Shown here: positions 35,349-44,900 of the stretch, piece by piece
How positions within the stretch are numbered: the first letter of the stretch is position 1
Layout: each line of letters starts with the position of its first letter
Origin: Deltaproteobacteria bacterium
GTDB lineage: Bacteria; Myxococcota_A; UBA9160; UBA4427
Direction: 5' to 3'
NCBI GenBank assembly: GCA_016713665.1
Contig: JADJOR010000005.1
Span: 372,001-436,000 of the forward strand
Length of the DNA stretch: 64,000 nt
Program-made: the position numbers and the translations under genes
Notes under the pieces: model-generated
What the model was told of the DNA's origin: nothing
What the model saw: only the letters and a program-made list of their open reading frames with translations
The model's database searches: none

Positions 35349-36235
35349 CAGGGTCCGGCGAGGAAGGGGCGGACGGCGGCGAGGAAGGGCTCGAGCTGGT
35401 CGTGGTGGACCCAGTGGCCGGCGCCGGGGATCTCGACGACGCGGGCGCTCGCGATGTGGGCGGCGCGGCCGTCCTGCGCGGGATCGCCGTGCCAGCCGTC
35501 GCGGCCGTGCACGAGCAGCGTCGGACAGCTGATCCGCTGCCAGAGGCGCTCGAGCGCCCCGGGCGCCCCGCGCTGCGGGAAGAGCGGGCGGCTCGCATTG
35601 TCGAATTTCCAGCTGAAGCTGCCGTCCTCGTTGCGGGCGACGCCGTGGACCGTCAGGTGGTGGGCCAGCTCCGGGGAGAGGTTCGGGTTCTCGGCCTGCA
35701 TGCGCGCCGCGGCCTCGTCGATCGTCGCATAGCGTCGCGGCTGGCGGCGGGCGCCGCTGCGGACCGCGTCGATCCAGGCGGTCGTCGCCTCCCAGAGCTC
35801 GCGCTGCTCGGAGAGCACGCGCAGCTCCGGCGGGGCCCCCATGCCCTCGATCGCGACGAGGCGACGGACCTTCTGCGGATAGACGCCGGCGTAGTAGAGC
35901 GAGACGGCGGCGCCCATCGAATGGCCGACGATCGCGACGGGAGCGAGGTCGAGCACCTCGATCAGCTGGGCGACGTCGAGCACGTACTCGGGCAGGGTGT
36001 AGGTCGAGCCCTGGGCCCAGTCCGAATCGCCGTGGCCCCGCAGATCGACGGCGAGCACGTGATGGTCCTCGCGCAGGGCGCGGGCGACCCGGTCCCAGCT
36101 CCGGGCGTGGTCCTTGCCGCCGTGGACCAGCAGGAGCGGCGGCTTCGCTTCGTTGCCCCAATCGACGAAATGAAGCTCGAGTCGCTGGGAGACGTAGTAG
36201 CTCGAGACGGGGCCGACGATCTCCTGCACCGACAT
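35348..36235 (-). CDS. Alpha/beta hydrolase
   Basis: A 295-residue hydrolase. The oxyanion-hole region is LLLVHGGKDHARSWD, the nucleophile elbow is IVGHSMGAAVSLYY, and the acid and base are in LVHGRDGWHGDP and GAGHWVHHDQ. The ATG at 36235 has GGAAGGA six bases upstream and is preferred over one 15 bases earlier. It could be an esterase, epoxide hydrolase-like or acyl-transfer enzyme; the substrate is unknown. It is divergent from nadE. Confidence 0.9.
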   Translation of the reverse strand: MSVQEIVGPVSSYYVSQRLELHFVDWGNEAKPPLLLVHGGKDHARSWDRVARALREDHHVLAVDLRGHGDSDWAQGSTYTLPEYVLDVAQLIEVLDLAPVAIVGHSMGAAVSLYYAGVYPQKVRRLVAIEGMGAPPELRVLSEQRELWEATTAWIDAVRSGARRQPRRYATIDEAAARMQAENPNLSPELAHHLTVHGVARNEDGSFSWKFDNASRPLFPQRGAPGALERLWQRISCPTLLVHGRDGWHGDPAQDGRAAHIASARVVEIPGAGHWVHHDQLEPFLAAVRPFLAGP

Positions 36236-36345
36236 GCGACGTCCTTCCATCCGGGCGAGGTCCCGGCAGGCGGCCGAGTATAGAAGGCGCGCCGAAGCCG
36301 GCCCGGGCGCACGCGCCGCCGCCGCAGGGTATGCTCGGCGCCGCC

Positions 36346-38037
36346 ATGAAGATCGCGCTCGCCCAGATCAATCCCACCGTCGGCGACCTCGCCGGCAACC
36401 GCCGACTCGCCGAAGAGGCGGCTTCCCGCGCCGCCGATGCCGGAGCCGACCTCGTCGTCCTGCCGGAGCTCGCGCTCACGGGCTACCCGCCGATGGACCT
36501 GCTCGAGCGCGATCGCTTCGTCGACGATCAGCTCGCCGAGCTCGACGAGCTCGCCAAGGCCTCGCAGCGGATCGCGATCGTCGTCGGCGCCGTCGTGCGG
36601 ACGGCGGATGCCCGACCGAAGTCGATCGAGAACGCGGCCGTCGTGCTCGCCGCGGGCCGCCGGCTCACCCATCGCAGCAAGACGCTGCTCCCGACCTACG
36701 ACGTCTTCGACGAGCAGCGTTATTTCGCGAACGCGAAGGACCGCACGCCCGTCGAGATCCCCGGTCTCGAGCTGCCCCTCGGCCTCGCCGTCTGCGAAGA
36801 CACCTGGTTCCAGACCAGGCCCTATCCCGTCGATCCGGTCGCCGAGCTCGCGGCCGGCGGTGCGGCGTTGATCGTGAATCCCTCCGCGTCGCCGTGGCAC
36901 GTCGGCAAGGCGCGCGAGCGGCGCGCCCTGCTCGCGGACGTGGCGAAGCGCAGCGGGCGACCCGTCGTGTTCGTGAACCAGGTCGGCGGCAACGACGAGC
37001 TCGTCTTCGACGGCGGCTCGTGCGTGATCGGGGCGGACGGCACGGTCCAGCTCGCGATGCCCCTCTTCGAGCCGGGGCTCGCGATCGTGGAGCTGCCGAC
37101 GCGCCGCGGCGGCGATGGAACGCTCGGGCTCGCCCTCGGCGCCGGCCGGGCGCTCGCCGACGTCGTCGATCCGAGCGACGTCGAGCAGCTCGAGCGCGGG
37201 CTCGTGCTCGGGATCCGCGACTACTTCCTGAAGCAGAACCTGCCGCCGGGAGCGGTGATCGGGCTCTCGGGGGGCATCGACTCGGCGGTGACCGCGCATC
37301 TCGCGGTCGAGGCGCTCGGCGCCGATCGCGTCGTCGGCATCGCGATGCCGGGCCCCTTCTCGACGGACCACAGCATCGAGGACGCCTTCGAGCTCGGCCG
37401 CCAGCTCGGCATCCACGTCCGCCGCGCCGACATCGGCCCGGTCTACGACGTCTACCGCCAGCTCTTCGCGAAGCTGTTCGGGGCGCGCGACGACTACGGC
37501 CTGACCCAGCAGAACATCCAGTCCCGCATCCGCGGCGCGATCCTGATGGCCTGCTCGAACGAGGAGAACCGCCTCGTCCTCGCGACGGGCAACAAGAGCG
37601 AGCTCTCGGTCGGCTACTGCACGCTCTACGGCGACACCGTCGGCGGCCTCGCCGTCCTCGGCGACGTCTACAAGCGCGACGTCTACGCGCTGGCGCGCCA
37701 CGCGAATCGCCATGCGAAGGAACGGGGCGAGCGCATCCCGTTGCGCACGATCGAGAAGCCCCCGTCGGCGGAGCTCGCCGCGGACCAGTTCGATCAGAAC
37801 GATCTGCCGCCCTACGACATCCTCGACGACGTGCTGTCACAGGCGATCGAAGGCGGGAAGAGCCGCGCCTCGATCGTGCCGCCGCCGGGCTGCAGCGACG
37901 AGGTCGCCCAGGCGATCTTCCGCCGCCTCGACCGCAACGAGTACAAGCGCCGCCAGACCCCGCTCGTCTTGCGGACTTCGGAGAAGGCCTTCGGCGGCGG
38001 TCGCCGCCTGCCGATCGTCCACCGCTACACCGGCTGA
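36346..38037 (+). CDS. nadE: Glutamine-dependent NAD(+) synthetase
   Basis: A 563-residue two-domain enzyme that makes NAD from deamido-NAD with glutamine as nitrogen donor. The N-terminal glutaminase has the Glu-Lys-Cys triad in LVVLPELALTGYP, THRSKTLLPT and GLAVCEDTWF. The synthetase part has the ATP-binding GLSGGIDSAVTAHLA and the substrate region TGNKSELSVGYCTLYGD. MKIALAQINPTVGD is the usual family start, so the ATG at 36346 is chosen over one 15 bases earlier. It is close to the typical length. Confidence 0.95.
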   Translation: MKIALAQINPTVGDLAGNRRLAEEAASRAADAGADLVVLPELALTGYPPMDLLERDRFVDDQLAELDELAKASQRIAIVVGAVVRTADARPKSIENAAVVLAAGRRLTHRSKTLLPTYDVFDEQRYFANAKDRTPVEIPGLELPLGLAVCEDTWFQTRPYPVDPVAELAAGGAALIVNPSASPWHVGKARERRALLADVAKRSGRPVVFVNQVGGNDELVFDGGSCVIGADGTVQLAMPLFEPGLAIVELPTRRGGDGTLGLALGAGRALADVVDPSDVEQLERGLVLGIRDYFLKQNLPPGAVIGLSGGIDSAVTAHLAVEALGADRVVGIAMPGPFSTDHSIEDAFELGRQLGIHVRRADIGPVYDVYRQLFAKLFGARDDYGLTQQNIQSRIRGAILMACSNEENRLVLATGNKSELSVGYCTLYGDTVGGLAVLGDVYKRDVYALARHANRHAKERGERIPLRTIEKPPSAELAADQFDQNDLPPYDILDDVLSQAIEGGKSRASIVPPPGCSDEVAQAIFRRLDRNEYKRRQTPLVLRTSEKAFGGGRRLPIVHRYTG

Positions 38038-38069
38038 GCGCGGCCCTCGCGCGCTTCCTCCGCGGCTGG

Positions 38070-39176
38070 CTAGTCGAGCGTCGCCAGCGCGTCGAGGTCG
38101 CGGATCTGGGCGGCGGAGCGCCGGGCCATCGCCATGAACATGTCGTCGCCGCGCTCGGTTCGGCCGACGGCGAGCGCCCCGAGCACGGTCACGATCGGCC
38201 CCTGGAACGAGCCGTAGACGTAGTCGGCGTAGACGTCCTCCGCCCGGCGCTCGACGCCGAGGGCCGCGAGCGCGTCGCGATAGACGGCGAGCATCCGGCG
38301 CTCGTGGGCTCGGCGCTGGGGCGGCTCGCAGCTGTTGCCGAGCAGGTAGCCGAGATCCTGGCCGCCGCAGGCGACCGAGAGGGTCTGCCAGTCGACGGTC
38401 GTGACGACGCAGCCGTCGGGCCCTTCGCGGAAGAGCAGGTTGTCGAGGCGATAGTCGCCGTGGACGAGGGTCCGATCGGCGGGGCGAAGCGCGACCCAGC
38501 GCTGGACCTTTTCCGCGAAGCGCACGAGCACGTCGCGATCCTCCGCAGCGAGCCGGTCGGCATAACGATCGAGGAAGACCGGCGTCGCCATCTCGACGTA
38601 GCGGGCGAACTCGGCACCGGCCCCGCCCGTCGTCCAGTCGAGGCGATCGAGCTCGGGCGCGTTCCAGAGCGGCGCGTGCAGGCCGGCGAGGTTGCGGACG
38701 GCGGCCTCGAGCGCCGCCGCGCTCGCACCGGCGATCTGATCGCCCTGCACCGCGGGCGCCATGTCCTCGAGGATCAGCGTGAAGGTCGACTCGTCCGGGG
38801 CGATCGCGCCGTAGAGACAGCGCGGCGTCCGGATCGGGAGCCGGGCCGCGAGATCGGTATAGAAGCGGGTCTCGGCGCGGTAGCCGCCGCGGGCGCCGGA
38901 GGCGCGGCTCTCGGGGCTCGGCGACGCGAACTTGCCGACGACGCTCAAAGGGGCACCCGGCGGATTCGATCCCGCGCGGTTGGGATGGTAGTCGAGCTCG
39001 ATGCGCTCGCTGTGGGCCATCTGGCCGGTGCCCACCGCGCGATGACGGAAGCTCCGGACGCGGGCGTTCGGATGGCCCGAGGCCGCGAGCACCGCCGAGA
39101 GCCACTCGGGCGAGAGCTGGCTCGCGTCTTCGACGACGGGCGGCCGGATCGGGGCAGGCGAAATCGTGTCGGACAT
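38070..39176 (-). CDS. Aminoglycoside phosphotransferase-like kinase
   Basis: A 368-residue protein of the APH/choline kinase superfamily. The ATP-binding lobe includes GTGQMAHSERIELDY and SVVGKFASP. The catalytic loop is LVHGDYRLDNLLF and the metal site is TTVDWQTLSVACGGQDLGYLLG. Proteins of this subgroup often sit near lipid or CoA metabolism genes and are not true resistance enzymes. The ATG at 39176 is chosen. The substrate is unknown. Confidence 0.87.
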   Translation of the reverse strand: MSDTISPAPIRPPVVEDASQLSPEWLSAVLAASGHPNARVRSFRHRAVGTGQMAHSERIELDYHPNRAGSNPPGAPLSVVGKFASPSPESRASGARGGYRAETRFYTDLAARLPIRTPRCLYGAIAPDESTFTLILEDMAPAVQGDQIAGASAAALEAAVRNLAGLHAPLWNAPELDRLDWTTGGAGAEFARYVEMATPVFLDRYADRLAAEDRDVLVRFAEKVQRWVALRPADRTLVHGDYRLDNLLFREGPDGCVVTTVDWQTLSVACGGQDLGYLLGNSCEPPQRRAHERRMLAVYRDALAALGVERRAEDVYADYVYGSFQGPIVTVLGALAVGRTERGDDMFMAMARRSAAQIRDLDALATLD

Positions 39177-39225
39177 GATCTCTGTCGAGCGGGCGGCCCC
39201 GCGGAGGACCGAAGGGCCCGCCTCC

Positions 39226-39726
39226 TCAGGCGGTGGCACTCTCGGCCGTGGCATGGCGGACGTGCTCGGCCCGGGCGCCGCGCGGCCCTTCCTGGACGAT
39301 GTACTCGACGATGTCGCCCTCGTTCAGGACGTCGTACTCGCCGGCATTGAGGCCCGAACGGTGGAAGAAGACCTCCTTGCCGTCGTCGCCGCGGATGAAG
39401 CCGAAGCCCCGATCGCGCACCATCTTCTTGATCTTGCCCTTCGACTTCGGCCCCGCCGGCATCGGGGCCGGCACGCCGCCGCCCGGCGCCGGCGTCCGCT
39501 TGCGACCGCGACCACCCGTGCTGCGGCGCGCACCCGGCGAACGGAAGCGATCGGTCGCGACGAACTCCGCGCGGAACAGATCGAGGGGGACCGTCAGATC
39601 CTGCAGCCCGTCCTGCTCGGGCGACAAGAGAACCTCGCCTTCCTCGGCCTCGACGACGCTGTAGCGGAGACCGGTATTCTTGTGCGTCACGAAGAGTCCG
39701 GATTCGATTTCGTCGAGTGTCAGCAT
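39226..39726 (-). CDS. Cold-shock domain protein with N-terminal extension
   Basis: A 166-residue protein. Residues 1-60 are a small acidic domain (TLDEIESGLFVTHKNTGLRY), followed by a basic linker (RRSTGGRGRKRTPAP) and a cold-shock domain from about residue 95 with RNP-like motifs GKIKKMVRDRGFGFI and KEVFFHRSGL. Cold-shock domains bind single-stranded nucleic acid and act as RNA chaperones. The N-terminal domain is not part of simple Csp proteins and is unrecognised. Confidence 0.88.
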   Translation of the reverse strand: MLTLDEIESGLFVTHKNTGLRYSVVEAEEGEVLLSPEQDGLQDLTVPLDLFRAEFVATDRFRSPGARRSTGGRGRKRTPAPGGGVPAPMPAGPKSKGKIKKMVRDRGFGFIRGDDGKEVFFHRSGLNAGEYDVLNEGDIVEYIVQEGPRGARAEHVRHATAESATA

Positions 39727-39916
39727 GACGCTTCTCCAGGGTTGCAGTCGGCGAGCCGGGACGCTGGGTCCGATCGACGAACGACCGGTTCATGATCGCG
39801 GAGGGGTCACCGGGGTTCGGGGCGACGTCTCGAAATCGGGGGGCCGAGATGGATGGGACGCTCTTCTCGAGCAGGCCCTTCGTCGCAGTGGGGGCCCAGC
39901 GTAGGAGAGGTGATTC

Positions 39917-41533
39917 GTGGGGTCAACCAGCGTGAAAGCGCGCCAAGCCGGCGTACTCGTTGCGATTCTCCGCGGCGCGGGACGGGCCGGGCTGATCGGA
40001 CTCGCCGCCGTCGTCGCCCTCGCGTGTGCGCCTCGGTCGTCGGGCGACCCGACAGCGCGGGACACCGACCGGCCGGCCGAGGCTTTCGCCGCCCCGGATG
40101 CGGCGATGGTCGAGACGCTGCGGGTCGGGACGAGTGGCGACTACGCCCCATTCAGCCATTGGCCGGAAGGGGCCTCGGCGCCTTCGGGCTTCTCCGTCGA
40201 TGTCGCCCGGGCCTTTGCGCAGGCCCGCGGTGCGCGGATCGAGTGGGTCCGCTTCGGCTGGAGCGAGCTCGCCCTCGACCTCGCGGCCGGACGCTTCGAG
40301 CTCGCCCTCTCCGGGATCACCGTCCGCCCCGACCGTTCGACCCTCGGCCGCTTCAGCCTGCCCCTGACGACGACCAGCGCGACGGCCCTCGTCCTCTCGG
40401 ACTCGCGCCTCGCCACGCCGGCAGATCTCGAGCGGCCGGGGCTGCGGATCGCCGTCAACCGGGGCGGGCATCTCGAGCGGGTCGCGCGGACGACCTTCGC
40501 CCGGGCCCGGATCGAGGCCGTCGAAGGCAACGCGGCGGTCCCGGCGCGGCTGGCCGACGGGCGAGCCGACGCGGTCCTCACGGACGATCTCGAAGCGCCC
40601 CTCTGGCAGCGCGCGCTGCCGCCGACCCGGGCGATCGGTCCGCTCACCCGCGATCGCAAGGCCGCCTGGTTTCCCCTCGATCAAGAGGATCTCCTGCTCG
40701 CATTCGATCGCTGGCTGCTCGCGGCCGAGGCGTCGGGGGAGCTCGCCCGTCTGCGCGCTCGGCATGGACTGGCCGACTCACCGACCGCGGCTCCCCTTCC
40801 GGCGCTCCTCGCCCGCCTCGACGAGCGCCTCGCCCTGATGCCCGGCGTCGCGCGGGCGAAGCAAGCGCTCGCGCTTCCGATCCGGGATCCGGCCCAGGAG
40901 GCGCGTGTCCACACCGCCGCCCGCGAGTCCGCCGCGCGCGCCGCCCGCGAATTCGGCGTCGAGCCGCCGCGCGATTCCGCGCTGCGCCGCTTCGTCGACG
41001 CCCAGCTCGCGGCGGCCCGCTTCGTCCAGGATCGCGAGCGCGCCGGGCACGCGCGCGCAGAGACGGATCGGCGGGTCGAAGCGACCGCCGGCACGCGCTC
41101 GAACGACGCGCCGGATGCGGACGCGGACGGGGATGCGCCGACGAGCGCTCGCCGCGCGGAAGTCGCGCGCGCCGAGCTCGACGAACGTCTGCGCCCTGCG
41201 GTCGCCTACCTCATGGACCGCAGCGTCTGGCTCGCCGTCGCGAGCACCGCGGAGCGGCGCGCCGAGAGCGCGAACGGAGCTCGCGCGAGCGACGCAGCCA
41301 CACCACCTGCGAGCGTGTCCCGCGAGGCCGTTGCCGACGCCCTCGCGGACCATGCGCTCCCGCCCGAGCTCGTGACCGAGCTCCATTCCGCCCTCGAAGC
41401 GCTCGAGGCCGCGCGTCCCGAGGCTCGCGATCCCGGGCGGCGAACGCCCGTCACGGCGCCCCCCCACGCCACACCACGCGCGCGAGCATGCCCAGCACGA
41501 CCGGCACCGCGAGACACAACGCCCAGCGCGTGA
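39917..41533 (+). CDS. Exported cyclohexadienyl dehydratase-chorismate mutase fusion
   Basis: A 538-residue exported protein. A signal sequence ending ALACAPRS, possibly lipoprotein-type though with a non-ideal lipobox, precedes a solute-binding-protein fold of PheC type (LRVGTSGDYAPFSHWPEG, DVARAFAQARG, LALSGITVRPDRS). PheC-type enzymes turn prephenate or arogenate into phenylpyruvate or phenylalanine. After about residue 295 comes a secreted gamma-type AroQ chorismate mutase (LLARLDERLALMPGVARAKQ, FVDAQLAAARFVQDRE). The protein could therefore carry out chorismate to phenylpyruvate outside the cytoplasm. The start is a GTG at 39917 with GGAGAGG seven bases upstream. The C-terminal 150 residues are low-complexity, and the 3' end overlaps the convergent permease gene. 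Confidence 0.82.
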   Translation: MGSTSVKARQAGVLVAILRGAGRAGLIGLAAVVALACAPRSSGDPTARDTDRPAEAFAAPDAAMVETLRVGTSGDYAPFSHWPEGASAPSGFSVDVARAFAQARGARIEWVRFGWSELALDLAAGRFELALSGITVRPDRSTLGRFSLPLTTTSATALVLSDSRLATPADLERPGLRIAVNRGGHLERVARTTFARARIEAVEGNAAVPARLADGRADAVLTDDLEAPLWQRALPPTRAIGPLTRDRKAAWFPLDQEDLLLAFDRWLLAAEASGELARLRARHGLADSPTAAPLPALLARLDERLALMPGVARAKQALALPIRDPAQEARVHTAARESAARAAREFGVEPPRDSALRRFVDAQLAAARFVQDRERAGHARAETDRRVEATAGTRSNDAPDADADGDAPTSARRAEVARAELDERLRPAVAYLMDRSVWLAVASTAERRAESANGARASDAATPPASVSREAVADALADHALPPELVTELHSALEALEAARPEARDPGRRTPVTAPPHATPRARACPARPAPRDTTPSA

Positions 41534-41963
41534 GGGCGAAGGGCGCGCCGAGCATCGGGATCTCCCAGGCGATCAGGCGGTGGATCGCGAGCAGACCCCA
41601 GGACGCCACGAAGGCTACGACCGAGGCCGGCGCCGCCCCGGCCCGCAGCATGCCGGCGGCCATCGGCATCGACACGAAGGGGCCGGCCGGTGTCACGAGC
41701 CCGACGGCGCTCGCGAGCAGCACGCCGCGCAGCCCCGAGCCCTCGCCGAGCGCCCGCGAGACCCAGGCCCGCGGCAGCAGGCTCTCGAGCAGACCGGCGA
41801 CCAGGAAAGACACGTAGAGGATGAGCAGGAAGCGCAGGAACTGGCGCGTCCCGCCCGCGAGCGCGTCCCCGGCGAGCGACGGTCCCCCGCGCACGAGCGC
41901 CAGCGCCGTCAGCGCGACGAGCAGCCCCGCCATGATCCAGAAATTGCCGTCGAAGAGCTTCAC
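41451..41963 (-). CDS. Permease-like membrane protein (ArsP/UPF0718 half type)
   Basis: A 170-residue membrane protein with about five hydrophobic segments. The GTG at 41963 has GGGAGA upstream and gives a start at KLFDGNFWIMAGLLV. The segment VTPAGPFVSMPMAAGMLRAG resembles one half of the ArsP/COG0701 permeases, which move organic arsenicals or other solutes. A full ArsP has two such halves. It begins 17 bases after the stop of the queuosine-salvage gene, so it is probably in one operon with it. Confidence 0.7.
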   Translation of the reverse strand: MKLFDGNFWIMAGLLVALTALALVRGGPSLAGDALAGGTRQFLRFLLILYVSFLVAGLLESLLPRAWVSRALGEGSGLRGVLLASAVGLVTPAGPFVSMPMAAGMLRAGAAPASVVAFVASWGLLAIHRLIAWEIPMLGAPFALTRWALCLAVPVVLGMLARVVWRGGAP

Positions 41964-41979
41964 CGCATTCTCCCTGCGT

Positions 41980-42960
41980 TCAGTAGTAGCTGCAGCGCGT
42001 GCGATGGCGCGGACGCGCCTTGATCGCAGGCGACTGCCCCGCGTTCCAGAGTCGGCCATCGAGGGCGTGGGCCGTCGTCGGTCGACCGAGCTCGGCCAGG
42101 CGCGCGACCAGCCGCTCGACGGCTTCGACGGCGACCGCGCGGATCTCGACCTCCTCGCGAGCCCCCGACGGCAGCAGCTCCTCGCCGTCGATCCGTGTCG
42201 CGAGGGGAGCGGAATAGACGAGCACGCCATGACACCGAAGTACGTGGGGCACGAGGTTGTCGGCGAAGAGCGTCAGTCGATCGAGGTCGTGGAAGCGCCC
42301 CCAGCCCTCGCCGTGGAAGACCCGCGCGAGATCCGCCGCCGTGATCTGAGCGCGCTTGTAGAACGGCACGTCGAGCTCTTCGTAACGCGCGACGTCGGCG
42401 TAGAGCGGCAGCGCCGCGAGCGAGCGGACGAGGCGCTCCGCGGACTCGCCCGCCGACTCGACGGCGGACTCGAAACGATCGCCGTGTCGATCGCGCAGCC
42501 ATTCGCCGAGCTCGCGCCAGGCCCGGGCGAAGAGCGCCATCAGCTCGGCCACCGCCGGCTCCGCGAGCGATTGGCCGAGCAGCGCCGCCATCGATCGAGG
42601 CGTCGCCGCCCGCAGCCACGCGCCCGTCCACGGGTCGCCGCGCTCGACGGACTCGCGGCAGGCGGTCGCGACCTGGCGATAGCCCGAGAGGCCCGCGCGC
42701 TTGGCGAGGACCGGAAACCAGCCCGAGCCGAAGTTGATCGCGTCGAGGGCGATCGTGAAGGCGAGGGCGCGGGCGGGCTCGCCCGCGAAATGGTGCATCG
42801 GATCGAGATCGTCGTGCGGGGCGGACTCCTCGGCGAGGGCGCGGGCGAGGGCGTCGAGGCGCGCGGCGTCGATCCGCACGTCGCACGCGCGGCGCGTGAC
42901 TTCGGCCGCACGACCCCGGATCCGATCGAAGAGCGACTCCGCCGAGGCCGTGGCACTCAT
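41980..42960 (-). CDS. Queuosine salvage protein (Qng1/DUF2419 family)
   Basis: A 326-residue protein of the DUF2419 family, whose characterised members hydrolyse queuosine 5'-phosphate to free the queuine base for reuse in tRNA. Landmarks are FTIALDAINFGSGWF (active-site Asp), FHDLDRLTLFADNLVPHVL, the ILVYSAPLATRIDG-like segment and the terminal NAGQSPAIKARPRHRTRCSYY. The ATG at 42960 overlaps the stop of the lipid-kinase gene (ATGA). The family is best known from eukaryotes and is patchy in bacteria. The PQQ and salvage genes here are unlinked. Confidence 0.85.
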   Translation of the reverse strand: MSATASAESLFDRIRGRAAEVTRRACDVRIDAARLDALARALAEESAPHDDLDPMHHFAGEPARALAFTIALDAINFGSGWFPVLAKRAGLSGYRQVATACRESVERGDPWTGAWLRAATPRSMAALLGQSLAEPAVAELMALFARAWRELGEWLRDRHGDRFESAVESAGESAERLVRSLAALPLYADVARYEELDVPFYKRAQITAADLARVFHGEGWGRFHDLDRLTLFADNLVPHVLRCHGVLVYSAPLATRIDGEELLPSGAREEVEIRAVAVEAVERLVARLAELGRPTTAHALDGRLWNAGQSPAIKARPRHRTRCSYY

Positions 42961-44043
42961 CCTCGCGCCCGTCCCAGGGCGATCGGACGGCGCACGATCG
43001 GCGTCCCGACCGCCCGGCCCGGCCGCAGGACCGGGATCGTCACCTCCCGTACGAAGACGCGCAGCGCCCCCGGCAGACACGCCGCGCGCAAGGGCAGCCC
43101 GAAGCCGCCCTCGCCATCGATCTCGACCTCGGCCGTCGATCCTGAACGGCTGCCCGCGAGACCGCCCGAGGCATCGCCGGGACCGAGGCCGGAACGGCCG
43201 GCGCCCCCGCTGGCGCGGCCGACGACCTCGACCCGGCGCGCGGCGTGGAACGACACGCTCGGATGTCGGCCGTGGCGGCCGAGATAGAAGGCGGGCAGGT
43301 GGGTCACGATCTGCCGGCGCGAGAGCCCGCGCGCGAGCACGACCTCGAGCAGCCCGTCGTCGACCCGCGCCTCCGGCGCGACCCGCATGCCGGCGCCGAA
43401 ATAACATCCGTTGGCGATCGCGAGGAGCGAGACCGGGCCCTCGTGGATCGGCTCGCCGTCGACCAGGATCTTCGCCTCGAAGGGCGCGTGGGAGGCGACG
43501 GCCGCGAGCGCGCCGGCGACGAAGCCGAGGCGTGGACCGATCCGCGCCGACAGCGGGCCCACGTGGCGCAGCGTGTCTCCCGAGAGCCCCGCGCTGACCT
43601 CGTTCGCGAAATGCCGCACGCAGAGCGCCCCCGCGGCGTCCCGCAGCTCGACGCGACCGACGTCGAGGGACCGCGTGTTGCCGCCCGCGACGATCTCGAG
43701 CGCGGCTTCGATACGCCGCGGCAGCCCGAGGGTCCGCGCGAGATCGCAGCCCGAGCCGACGGGCAGGAGCCCGAGGGCAGGGCGCGGAAAGTCGGCCCGC
43801 GCCCCCTCGATCAGACCGCTCACGACCTCGCCGGTCGTGCCATCGCCCCCGGCGACGAGGATCCGCGCGACGCCCCTCGATGCCGCCTCCCGGGCGATGC
43901 TGCTGCATCCCCGGCGCGCGCGTCGTCGCGACCGAGAGCGGTCCACAGATCGCCTCGGCGCGCGCGACCAGCGCATCCGCCATCCGGCCCGCCATTCCCC
44001 CGCCGCTCGCGGGATTCACGATCAAGAGCGTCTGCGAAGGCAC
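42957..44043 (-). CDS. Diacylglycerol kinase-like lipid kinase, frameshifted as sequenced
   Basis: A DagK/YegS-type lipid kinase of about 360 residues. The GTG at 44043 starts PSQTLLIVNPASGGGMAGRM, then the frame breaks at the CCCC run 43909-43912. Removing one base gives APGCSSIAREAASRGVARI and joins the conserved LVAGGDGTTGEVV and LLPVGSGCDLARTLG motifs that bind ATP and lipid. The remainder (FANEVSAGLSGDTL, LLAIANGCYFGAGMRVAPEA) is intact up to the stop. The enzyme phosphorylates diacylglycerol or a similar lipid. The stop overlaps the next gene, so it heads the operon with the queuosine-salvage and permease genes. Assembly error is likelier than decay. Confidence 0.85.
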
Positions 44044-44104
44044 GGCGCGACGGTACCGAACTCGCCCTGGGAGGTCCGAATCGGATCCGGGATATGCTCC
44101 CGAG

Positions 44105-44884
44105 ATGTCCCCGCTCCTCCGACGACTCGCCCTCGTCGCCGTCGTCGCGACCGCCCTGTTCTTCATCGGTGCGGCGCTGCGCGCGCGGCTCGGGCTCGAC
44201 CTCTCCCTCGACGTCGAAGCGATCCGGCGGCTCGCCGAGGGGATGGGGCCGGTGGCCCCGCTGCTCTTCGTGTTCGTCGTGGCGGCGCGGGCGCTGCTCT
44301 GGCTGCCGTCCCAGGTCGTGCTGATCGCGGCGGGGCTCTGCTTCGGAGCGGGGCTCGGAGCGCTCGTCGGCGGCACGGGCCTCATGCTCTCGGGCGTCGC
44401 CCTCTTCCTGCTGGCCCGCTATGCGGGACGCGACGCGGTGGAGCGTCGGATCGGTCGCCGACGGCGGGCGCTGCTCGAGATCGCGGCGAAGCGCCGGGGG
44501 GCCATCGTGCTGGCGCTCGCCTCGGGCTACCCGCTCGCGCCGCTCTCACCGCTCCAGGCCGGTGCGGGCCTGACGGCGATGCCGCTCGCGAGCTTCGTCC
44601 CGGCAGCCTTCGTCGGCGGCACCGTCCGCGCCGCGACCTACGCCTTCTTCGGCGACGCGATCATCGATCTCGAGGGCCACCAGATCGCCGGCGCGCTGGC
44701 GCTCGTGCTGATCGTCGTGGCGCTGCCGCTCGCGCTCCCCGGCGGCCGGAGCTGGCTGCACGCGTTTCTCTCGACCCCACCGGAGACGACCCCATCCGAG
44801 TCATCGCGAACGGAGCCGACGCCGCCGGAGTCCGTGACCGACGAGTCCGCGCGCGAAGGCACGGAGCCGCCGGCCGCTCGCTGA
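44105..44884 (+). CDS. VTT-domain (TVP38/TMEM64, DedA-like) membrane protein
   Basis: A 259-residue membrane protein with an N-terminal segment, a VTT/SNARE-associated domain (LLWLPSQVVLIAAGLCFGAG, FLLARYAGRDAVERRIG, AGAGLTAMPLASFVPAAFVGG) and a disordered Pro/Glu-rich cytoplasmic tail. Related DedA-superfamily proteins act as lipid flippases or in membrane homeostasis. It is divergent from the lipid kinase gene, so both may serve membrane lipid turnover, an inference from position. Confidence 0.85.
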   Translation: MSPLLRRLALVAVVATALFFIGAALRARLGLDLSLDVEAIRRLAEGMGPVAPLLFVFVVAARALLWLPSQVVLIAAGLCFGAGLGALVGGTGLMLSGVALFLLARYAGRDAVERRIGRRRRALLEIAAKRRGAIVLALASGYPLAPLSPLQAGAGLTAMPLASFVPAAFVGGTVRAATYAFFGDAIIDLEGHQIAGALALVLIVVALPLALPGGRSWLHAFLSTPPETTPSESSRTEPTPPESVTDESAREGTEPPAAR

Positions 44885-44900
44885 GCCACCGACCCCGAGC

